A DNA stretch of 56,081 bases from JARFQH01 sp041299015 (lineage in GTDB: Bacteria > Desulfobacterota > Desulfobacteria > Desulfobacterales > SG8-13), in NCBI GenBank assembly GCA_041299015.1, contig JBFYWB010000031.1, positions 1 through 56,081 on the forward strand, read 5' to 3'. Below, piece by piece: positions 45,468-52,067 of this stretch. The notes under the pieces were generated by a model that made no database searches, had not been told where the DNA came from, and was given only the letters and a program-made list of their open reading frames with translations. Position 1 is the stretch's first letter. Every line of letters begins with the position of its first letter. Position numbers and translations under genes: made by a program.

Positions 45468-46438
45468 TTTCTCATCTCCCGGGCGGCTTCCAAGGCAAAG
45501 TAGGTCAGGATGATATCCGCGCCGGCGCGCTTGATGGCGGTGAGCGTTTCCATCATCGCCCTGGGGCCGTCCAGCCAGCCCATTTGCGCCGCGGCTTTGA
45601 TCATGGCGTACTCACCGCTGACATTGTAGGCCGCAACCGGCAGGTCGATTTCCTGGCGCACGCGGCAGATGATATCGAGGTAGGCCAGGGCCGGCTTGAC
45701 CATGATGATGTCCGCGCCTTCCTCCACATCCATGCTGACCTCACGGATGGCCTCGATCGCATTGGCGGGATCCATCTGGTAGGTGCGCCGGTCGCCGAAT
45801 TTGGGCGCCGAATCGGCTGCTTCGCGAAAGGGCCCGTAATACGCCGAGCAGTATTTGGCGGCATAGGACATGATCGGTATGTGACTGAAACTGTTTTCGT
45901 CCAGGGCTTCGCGGATCTCCGCCACGCGGCCGTCCATCATGTCCGAGGGGGCCACCATGTCGGCACCGGCTTCGGCATGCGACAGGGCCGTGCGCGCCAG
46001 CAGATCGAGCGTGGCGTCGTTGACGACGCTCCGGCCTTCGACCACCCCACAGTGGCCGTGGCTGGTGTACTGGCACAGGCAGACGTCGCTGATGACCGCC
46101 AGATCCGGCAGGGCCTCCTTGACCGCCTTGATGGTCCGCTGGACGATGCCGTTGCGGGCATAGGCGCCGGTGGCGAGCTCATCCTTCTCGTCGGGCACGC
46201 CGAACAGAAGGACGGCCGGGATGCCCAGTTCGGCCGCCTGGCGGGCCGTCTTGACCAAGCAATCGATGGAAAGTTGATACTGATCCGGCATCGAGGGAAT
46301 CGGGTTTTGGACGTTTCGGCCGCTGACGGCGAAAAGCGGCAGAACCAGGTCGTCGATCGACAGGCGGGTTTCCCGAATCATGCGCCGAAACGCTTCGTTT
46401 TGCCGCAGCCGCCGCGGCCGATAGTCGGGGAAGAGCAT
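45461..46438 (-). CDS. hemB: Porphobilinogen synthase
   Basis: Condenses two 5-aminolevulinates into porphobilinogen, an early step shared by heme, siroheme and corrinoid routes. 325 aa, usual length. Metal-binding segment DVCLCQYTSHGHCGVV, Lys in MSYAAKYCSAYYGPFREA and the second Schiff-base Lys in MVKPALAYLDII are all present, with DGRVAEIREALDENSF between them. GGAG lies about a dozen bases before the ATG. ahbC is upstream and ahbD downstream on the same strand, with hairpin repeats separating them. Confidence 0.97.
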   Translation of the reverse strand: MLFPDYRPRRLRQNEAFRRMIRETRLSIDDLVLPLFAVSGRNVQNPIPSMPDQYQLSIDCLVKTARQAAELGIPAVLLFGVPDEKDELATGAYARNGIVQRTIKAVKEALPDLAVISDVCLCQYTSHGHCGVVEGRSVVNDATLDLLARTALSHAEAGADMVAPSDMMDGRVAEIREALDENSFSHIPIMSYAAKYCSAYYGPFREAADSAPKFGDRRTYQMDPANAIEAIREVSMDVEEGADIIMVKPALAYLDIICRVRQEIDLPVAAYNVSGEYAMIKAAAQMGWLDGPRAMMETLTAIKRAGADIILTYFALEAAREMRKV

Positions 46439-46462
46439 CGTAGTGCGGAGCTCCTTTGTTAA

Positions 46463-46589
46463 GTTGAGCCGGTTGAGCCGGTTGTGTCAGTTGAGTCAGT
46501 TGAGTCGGTTGAGTCGGTTGAGTCCGTTAGGCCGATAAGATCGATTTTATCCTTCAACTGACCTAACCGACTTAAACGAACAAACCGAC
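46463..46589. repeat. 9-bp-unit hairpin repeat behind ahbC (copy 2)
   Basis: Eight tandem 9-bp units from 46463 to 46534: GTTGAGCCG twice, GTTGTGTCA, GTTGAGTCA, GTTGAGTCG twice, GTTGAGTCC, GTTAGGCCG. They lead to core CGATAAGATCGATTTTATCC and inverted units TTCAACTGACCTAACCGACTT and CAAACCGACC, so the transcript can fold into a long hairpin. The right end touches the ahbC stop codon and the left end lies about 25 bases before the hemB start. Confidence 0.85.
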
Positions 46590-46590
46590 C

Positions 46591-47802
46591 TCACCCCTCG
46601 CAGCGCTGGCCGGCAGCGGCCGCATCGGCAATCTCCTCGTCGGTCAGGTAGCAGGCGGGGTCGGGTGCCCACGTGTCGCCGGTCACCGCCTCGGCCCGGA
46701 CCCTGAAATTCCCGCCGCAGACGTCCAGCCAGCGGCAGCCGGCGCAGCGGCCCCGGACATGGTTTTTCTTGTTTTTCAGACGCATCATCAGCGGATCGGA
46801 CGTGTCGGTCCAGATCTCGGAAAACGGCCTTTCGGTGACGTTGCCGAAGCTGTAATGCCGCCAGAACTGATCGGCGTGCACGTCGCCGTTCCAGCTGACG
46901 CAGCCGATGCCCCGTCCGGAGTTGTTGCCTTCGTTCATTTCGAGCAATTCGAGAACCTCCGCGGCGCGGGCCGGATTCTCCTTCAGGAGTCTCAGGTAGA
47001 GATAGGGGCCGTCGGCGTGATTGTCGACCGTCAGGACCTCCTTCGGTTTACCCTTCTCGTGCAGCTCCCGCGTCCGATCGACGATCAGGTCGACCGCTCG
47101 GCGGGTCTCTGCATGACTCAAATCGTCGGCCACCAGTTTCGAACCGCGGCCGGCGTAAACCAGGTGGTAGAAACAGACGCGCGGGATGTCCATTTCTTCC
47201 AGCAGATCGAAGATGGCCGGGATTTCCGCAACGTTGAACTTGTTGATCGTGAAGCGCAGCCCGACTTTTATCCCGGCCGCCTGGCAGTTGCGGATGCCGT
47301 CCAGAGCCGCAGCGAATGCGCCCTTGACACCGCGGAACCGGTCGTTGACTGCCTGCATGCCGTCCAGGCTGATCCCCACATAGGAGAGCCCGATTTCCTT
47401 GAGCGTCCGGGCCACGGGGGGGGGAATCAGGGTGCCGTTGGTGGAAATGACGGCCCGCATCCCCTTTTTCACGGCATAACCCGCCAGCTCGGGCAGGTCT
47501 TTGCGGACAAGCGGCTCGCCGCCGGAGAACAGCAGCACCGGGACGCCGAATCCGGCCAGATCGTCGATCAGTTCCCGGCCTTGCGACGTGGTCAGCTCGT
47601 CGGCAAAGGATCGGTCCTCGGCGCGGGCATAGCAGTGCCTGCACTTAAGATTGCAGCGTCTGGTGACGTTCCAGACCACCACCGGTCGCTTGTCCGCTGA
47701 AAATTGCAGCAGATGCGAGGGCAGCTGCGACGAATCGCGGCCGTAACGCAGGGCATCCGAGGGTTCGACGGTTCCGCAGTAGAGTTTTGATATTCCGATC
47801 AT
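46591..47802 (-). CDS. ahbC: AhbC-like radical SAM 12,18-didecarboxysiroheme deacetylase
   Basis: Predicted enzyme of the siroheme-dependent heme pathway that removes two acetate side chains from 12,18-didecarboxysiroheme to form Fe-coproporphyrin III, the substrate of AhbD. 403 aa. Radical-SAM cysteines Cys50/Cys54/Cys57 in TRRCNLKCRHCYARAE; GGEPLV; C-terminal auxiliary-cluster cysteines (GIGCVSWNGDVHADQF, CAGCRWLDVCGGNFR, DPACY). The opening MIGISKLYCGTVEPSDALRYG is typical of the group. Start at ATG 47802; an in-frame GTG at 47838 would add 12 residues. The decarboxylase AhbA/B genes are not in the window. Confidence 0.88.
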   Translation of the reverse strand: MIGISKLYCGTVEPSDALRYGRDSSQLPSHLLQFSADKRPVVVWNVTRRCNLKCRHCYARAEDRSFADELTTSQGRELIDDLAGFGVPVLLFSGGEPLVRKDLPELAGYAVKKGMRAVISTNGTLIPPPVARTLKEIGLSYVGISLDGMQAVNDRFRGVKGAFAAALDGIRNCQAAGIKVGLRFTINKFNVAEIPAIFDLLEEMDIPRVCFYHLVYAGRGSKLVADDLSHAETRRAVDLIVDRTRELHEKGKPKEVLTVDNHADGPYLYLRLLKENPARAAEVLELLEMNEGNNSGRGIGCVSWNGDVHADQFWRHYSFGNVTERPFSEIWTDTSDPLMMRLKNKKNHVRGRCAGCRWLDVCGGNFRVRAEAVTGDTWAPDPACYLTDEEIADAAAAGQRCEG

Positions 47803-47874
47803 GGTTTTCCGTTCCGGGTGTGGTTCAAATCCTTGCACATGGCGGGCACGATGGCAGGCGTTCCCCTGGGTGCG

Positions 47875-49626
47875 CTAGGGCAGGTTCAGTTCCGCGGAAA
47901 GGCTGTTCCGAATATAGGTTTCCGGATTCAGCAAGGCTTCGCGGTTGATGAAGAATCGATTTTTGCCGGTTTTTTCGCGCACCAGCTTCAAGCCGTGTTC
48001 GAAGTCGGCGGTCAGCCTTTTGTAGAACTCGTCCGGGTGCATATCAGATGTCACGAACTTTTCAATGATAAAATCGATGGCATCCTCTTCCAGCACGACG
48101 TTTATGTCATGGTTTTTGAAGAAGTAGAGTTCGATTTTTTTGATCTCGTCAGAGTAGGAGCGGATATGGCGGATCGCCGTGCCCACGTCAACGATGTGAC
48201 GGGAGTAACAATTCGCCACGATGCCGATGCGTGAAGCTGTCAAGGTCAGGCTGCGCTCTTCGGCCAGTTTGCCCGCATTCGACCTGAGATAGTCCTTGAT
48301 GAACGCCTGTTCCCGGCGGCTGAGTTCCGCGAAGGTCGCGCGCAGCGCCGCACTGTTCGGCGCCGCGATCATTTCGGCCAGCGTCTCATCGGGTTCGCGG
48401 ATCACGCGTTCGGTAACCGAAAATTCGCGGATGTCGGTCGACGGCAGTTTTTTTTCAAAGGGCAGCAGGGCATCCTCCACGGCGCTGACGAGCCCCCTGG
48501 CGCCCGTGTTCTCTTCGAAAGCGATTTCAGCCAGTGTCTTGAGCGCGTTCTCATCGAACTTGATGTCGATGCCGTATGCGGCGAAATCGAGCTTTTTACC
48601 GAGGATGACCGGGTTGTTAGGATTGCGCAGGATTTGGAAAAGATCGGCTTCGGCCAAATTCTCGAAAATTGCCCGAACCGGCAGGCGCCCGACGAATTCC
48701 GACTCGAACCCATATTTGATGAGATCTTCGGATCTGACGTGCTGCAGGACATTCAACTCCTCAATCGCGCTTTTAACAGGGGCCCCGAAACCGATGGTCT
48801 TTTCACTGAGGCGGTTGCGAATGATCTCGGGCAGATCGGTGAAGGCCCCGCTCATGATGAAGAGAATGTTTTTGGTGTTGACGGTGCGTTTGTGACGTTG
48901 GCCGGTTTTGCGATAGCGCTCGATCTCCTGGATCATCGAGATCGGGTCATGGGCGACCCTCAGGTCGACCTCGGTTTCTTCCATCGGTTTGAGCAGACCG
49001 CGCTGCACGCCGGTGCGGGACACATCGGCGCCGATGTGCTCGCGGGTGCCGGCGATTTTGTCGATTTCGTCGACGTAAATGATGCCATACTGGGCCCGTT
49101 CGATATCGTCGTCGGCGTCGCGCACCAGATCGCGCACGAGGTCCTCGACGTCACCGCCGACATAGCCGGTCTCGCTGAATTTGGTGGCGTCGCCCTTGAC
49201 GAACGGAACCCCGATTTTTTCGGCGATCAGCTTGACCATGTACGTTTTGCCGACACCGGTCGAGCCGAGCATCAGGACGTTGTTTTTGATGCTGCCGATC
49301 GTCGTTGCGTCGGTATCGGCCGGCCGGCTCTGCGCGCGTTTGATGCGGTTGAAATGGGTGCAAATCTTGGTGGCCAAAATGGCCTTGGCCCGATCCTGTT
49401 TGACGATGTATTGGTCCAGGAAGGCAATCAATTCCTCGGGCAGCAGATCGAAATTGATCTTCTGGGTCGATCCGGAGGATGGCTCCGATTTCTCCAAAGC
49501 CAGCGACGGGTGCAGCACGACCGGCGAGACGATCTTGACGGTGTCTTTGAATTTCTTTGAGAGAAACTCGCTGATTTCTTTTTCAATTTCCTTGGGATCG
49601 GGTATTTTTTCATTGTGCGATTTCAT
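47875..49626 (-). CDS. ClpX-like AAA+ ATPase without zinc-binding domain
   Basis: 583-residue AAA+ unfoldase related to ClpX. Walker A GSTGVGKT (121-128), pore-loop GYVGGDVED (about 154-162), Walker B IIYVDEIDKIAGT (about 182-194), and EFVGRLPVRAIFENL near the second sensor. The ClpP-docking IGF loop is kept as EKTIGFGAPVKS. Differences from ClpX: the N-terminal C4 zinc domain is replaced by about 60 residues with no cysteine motif, and a C-terminal extension of over 100 residues (MIAAPNSAALRATFAELS onwards) follows the usual end. It may be a specialised adaptor-independent protease partner or a chaperone. It is monocistronic, between ahbC and the small cysteine protein; substrate unknown. 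Confidence 0.85.
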   Translation of the reverse strand: MKSHNEKIPDPKEIEKEISEFLSKKFKDTVKIVSPVVLHPSLALEKSEPSSGSTQKINFDLLPEELIAFLDQYIVKQDRAKAILATKICTHFNRIKRAQSRPADTDATTIGSIKNNVLMLGSTGVGKTYMVKLIAEKIGVPFVKGDATKFSETGYVGGDVEDLVRDLVRDADDDIERAQYGIIYVDEIDKIAGTREHIGADVSRTGVQRGLLKPMEETEVDLRVAHDPISMIQEIERYRKTGQRHKRTVNTKNILFIMSGAFTDLPEIIRNRLSEKTIGFGAPVKSAIEELNVLQHVRSEDLIKYGFESEFVGRLPVRAIFENLAEADLFQILRNPNNPVILGKKLDFAAYGIDIKFDENALKTLAEIAFEENTGARGLVSAVEDALLPFEKKLPSTDIREFSVTERVIREPDETLAEMIAAPNSAALRATFAELSRREQAFIKDYLRSNAGKLAEERSLTLTASRIGIVANCYSRHIVDVGTAIRHIRSYSDEIKKIELYFFKNHDINVVLEEDAIDFIIEKFVTSDMHPDEFYKRLTADFEHGLKLVREKTGKNRFFINREALLNPETYIRNSLSAELNLP

Positions 49627-49900
49627 TACGCGCCAGTATAATCACATCCGTGCGGAATTGCAACCGCAGAGGCTGGGGGCAAGGCACCGACCCATCCGGC
49701 CGCATTCAAAGGTTCAGCCCCTTGTCATCCCGGGACCGGGCAGCGGGGCGATTAAAATTTTCATCGGAATTGCAGTGATGGTTCCCGGGAGTCCGAACCG
49801 CTTGTGCGCAGCTGATTCCCGTTCAACGGAACCCGGCGTTGACCAGCCGGTATTGACAGAAACGCGGCGAGCGTATACTGACAAGCAGCAGGGGACGGCG

Positions 49901-50155
49901 ATGATAACTTTTTACAGATGGTGCGTTTTTTTGGCGGTTGTTCTTGCTGCCGCTGCGCTGGGACAGGCGTATTTTGCGTGTGAAGACTCGTGCCAGAAGA
50001 CCCTGGACCAGTCGGTCAAGGAGTGCATGGTCGGAGCCGATTTCAGTTCACCGGCATACGATGTGTGCATCAGCAATGCCTTCAGCGTCTATCGCGGCTG
50101 CCTGCGTGAATGTGTCCAAGACGATTATTTCGAAAGAAGAAAAGATTCACCCTGA
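49901..50155 (+). CDS. Small exported protein with symmetric cysteine pattern
   Basis: 84-residue protein. Signal-like hydrophobic segment about residues 7-24 (FLAVVLAAAALG), cleavage plausible near QAYFA. The mature part has six cysteines at 27, 31, 42, 56, 67 and 71: spacing 3-10-13-10-3, symmetric about the middle, with Cys-x3-Cys at each end. This twin Cx3C layout is that of helical hairpins held by disulfides. The ATG is preceded by GGGGA. I do not recognise a family. It is between the ClpX-like gene (divergent) and the interrupted activator (convergent). Confidence 0.68.
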   Translation: MITFYRWCVFLAVVLAAAALGQAYFACEDSCQKTLDQSVKECMVGADFSSPAYDVCISNAFSVYRGCLRECVQDDYFERRKDSP

Positions 50156-50279
50156 CCCGTGGCGACGCGGAAAAAAAGTGCGCTTGTTGCAGGCGCACGA
50201 CGGGCAGCTTCCGGTTCGGCCTGCGGCCGGGGGCGGCCGATCGATTGGGCGCCGACCATCCGGATGGCTGCCGTACAAT

Positions 50280-51317
50280 TCATTTGATATTCATCCTCCT
50301 GGCCAGTTTATGCAAATTACTCCTGTGCACCCCCAGCCGACGGGCGGCCGCGGCCCAATTGCCGCGGCATGAGTTGACCGCCCTGAGGATATACGCCCTT
50401 TCAAATTCGTCCGCGGCTTCCCTGAGGGTCAGACCGTCCGCCGTCCCGATATCTGCACACCGAGATGCGACAGGGACGGTCTGCGTCATTTTGGCGGTAG
50501 AGGTCACATCCACATTTTCAGGCGGGATGGCGACCTCGGTCCCCTTCGCGGCGCCCGGAGATGTCTTCAAAGCGGCACGCATGATGATATTCTCGAGTTC
50601 CCTGACGTTTCCCGGCCAACCATAGCCCTTGAAAGTCTCCAGGGTCCGGGGGTGCAATAAAAAACGTCCCGAGCCGAGCCGCCGCTGGGCCAATTCGCAA
50701 AAATGTCCGGCCAGGATGGGGATGTCATCGATTCTCTCTCTGAGGGGCGGCACCCGCAGGGGGTAGACATTGAGGCGGTGATACAGATCGACGCGAAAAC
50801 CGCCGCTTTTGACCGCATTTTCCAGGTGTCGGTTGGTTGCCGCCAGGATCCGCACATCGACGTGTTTCACTTCGGCCGAGCCGAGTTTTTGAACCTCGCC
50901 TTCCTGCAGCGCACGCAATAGTTTGGGTTGAACGCTCAAGGGTAATTCGCCCACTTCGTCGAGCAAGAGGGTCCCGCCGTCGGCAAGCTCAAATTTGCCG
51001 GTTCTGGCGGTCGCGGCGCCCGTGTAGGCGCCTTGCGTGTGTCCGAACAGTTCGCTTTCGGCCAGGGTTTCCGTCAAGTTGGCTCAATTTACGTAGAGCA
51101 GCAGCAGATCACCGCGGGCGGACCCGGAATGGATCGCTCTGGCCACCAATTCTTTGCCGACACCGGTTTCACCGGTTATCAGAATCGAAAAATCGGATCG
51201 TGCGACCAGGTCGATTTCCCGCCGCAATCGCTCCATCGCCGGGCTGATGCCGATCATCTGTTGTCCCTTGTCCAACAGAACTTCGCGCATCAGATCTATC
51301 TGATATTTAATTGGCAT
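50280..51317 (-). pseudogene. NorR-like sigma-54 activator interrupted by an in-frame TGA
   Basis: One reading frame of 346 codons with a single internal TGA (51084-51086). Before it: MPIKYQIDLMREVLL and Walker A GETGVGKE; after it, in the same frame: ESELFGHTQGAYTGA (GAFTGA-type loop), LLLDEVGELPLSVQ (Walker B), LPLRVPP and LRERIDDIP, and a Fis-type helix ending NLHKLARRMNIK like NorR. The TGA replaces the conserved Cys of the LYVN-C-A motif of such ATPases. All downstream parts are intact. There is no sensory domain in front of the ATPase, unlike NorR. Either a recent nonsense mutation or a recoded codon. Start ATG 51317 overlaps the sigma-54 promoter for the divergent operon. Confidence 0.8.
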
Positions 51318-51327
51318 TCATATTGCT
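51312..51327 (+). promoter_or_regulatory. Sigma-54 promoter of the hemerythrin-nar operon
   Basis: TGGCAT-TCATA-TTGCT matches the -24/-12 consensus TGGCAC-N5-TTGCW at all but one position, with GG (51313-51314) and GC (51325-51326) ten bases apart. Transcription would start near 51338, about 95 bases before the hemerythrin gene. Its divergent neighbour is a sigma-54 activator gene, the expected partner. Confidence 0.7.
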
Positions 51328-51331
51328 CTTT

Positions 51332-51349
51332 ATACGGTGTAGACCGTAT
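51332..51349. promoter_or_regulatory. 18-bp palindrome at the hemerythrin-nar start site
   Basis: ATACGGT and ACCGTAT are perfect 7-bp inverted arms around GTAG. The site straddles the predicted transcription start of the sigma-54 promoter and lies 15 bases upstream of the activator start codon, so a bound protein could block both directions. The binding protein is unknown; it does not match the NorR GT-N7-AC site. Confidence 0.6.
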
Positions 51350-51432
51350 TGACAAACTCATGGCGTCTGATATCTCAAATGGTTAAAGGCTAAAGGCCGA
51401 ACTCTTGCGGTCGGCAGCGAGGAGATCTTCAC

Positions 51433-51996
51433 ATGGACCCCATCAAAGATTTGACAGCTGAACACGAGGCCGTTCGATTGACGCTGCGCGTTCTGGAAAA
51501 GATCAGCACCGCCATCGACCGGAGCGACAAGATCGCCAACGGCGACCATATCGATAGTCTTTTGGAATTCTTCGGTGTATTCGTCGACAAATGTCATCAT
51601 GGCAAGGAAGAAAAACTGCTTTTTCCGGCCCTGGAAGAAGTCGGTGTGGGCAATGAGGGCGGCCCGATAGGCGTGATGCTCGATGAACACCGGCAGGGTC
51701 GCGAACTGGTTGGGTTAATGAGGGCCGCGATGACCCAGTACCGTCAAGGTGAGACGGCCGCTGCGGCTCGGTTCAGTAAGGCGGCAAAAGCCTATATCGA
51801 TTTATTGAATCGGCATATCGAGAAGGAAAACAACGTGCTTTTTTCCATTGCCGGTCGGCATCTCTCAAAAAATACATTGTCGGAACTGAAGAGGGGCTTC
51901 GATACAATTGAAACCGAGGAGATCGGGATTGGTAGACACGCTGAATTTCATCGCATGCTGGATAACCTCGAAAAGGTGTATTTGCAGCGGTCCTGA
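51433..51996 (+). CDS. Hemerythrin-like domain protein
   Basis: 187-residue, mainly helical cytosolic protein with a non-heme di-iron hemerythrin-like fold. Candidate ligands: His11 (LTAEHEAVR), His55/His56 with Glu59/Glu60 (DKCHHGKEEKLLFP), His86 (LDEHRQGRE) and His128/Glu132 (LNRHIEKEN). Proteins of this type bind O2 or NO, or are implicated in nitrosative stress (as in RIC/YtfE-like proteins). It is the first gene behind the sigma-54 promoter, with GAGGAG before its ATG, and 71 bases separate it from narG. This suggests nitric oxide or oxygen protection linked to nitrate respiration. Confidence 0.88.
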   Translation: MDPIKDLTAEHEAVRLTLRVLEKISTAIDRSDKIANGDHIDSLLEFFGVFVDKCHHGKEEKLLFPALEEVGVGNEGGPIGVMLDEHRQGRELVGLMRAAMTQYRQGETAAAARFSKAAKAYIDLLNRHIEKENNVLFSIAGRHLSKNTLSELKRGFDTIETEEIGIGRHAEFHRMLDNLEKVYLQRS

Positions 51997-52045
51997 ACCT
52001 TCAACCCTGAACCTCAAACCGCTCAAACGACCAATAAATAACCAA
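51993..52045. repeat. Short repeat tract between hemerythrin gene and narG
   Basis: Low-complexity TGAACCTTCAACCCTGAACC followed by TCAAACCGCTCAAACG. On the opposite strand it reads GGTTTGAGGTTCAGGGTTG, resembling the tract upstream of ahbD (near 45228). It is transcribed between two operon genes, where it might shape the message. Confidence 0.35.
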
Positions 52046-52067
52046 TCCGCTGCCCAGGAGGTGTCCA

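Noticed and set aside
46463..46534. CRISPR-like appearance of tandem repeats
   Set aside because: Units are only 9 bp, contiguous without unique spacers, and there are no cas genes in the window.
50110..50625. Plus-strand open frame through the activator gene
   Set aside because: Antisense to the interrupted activator, with composition of a shadow frame and no ribosome site.
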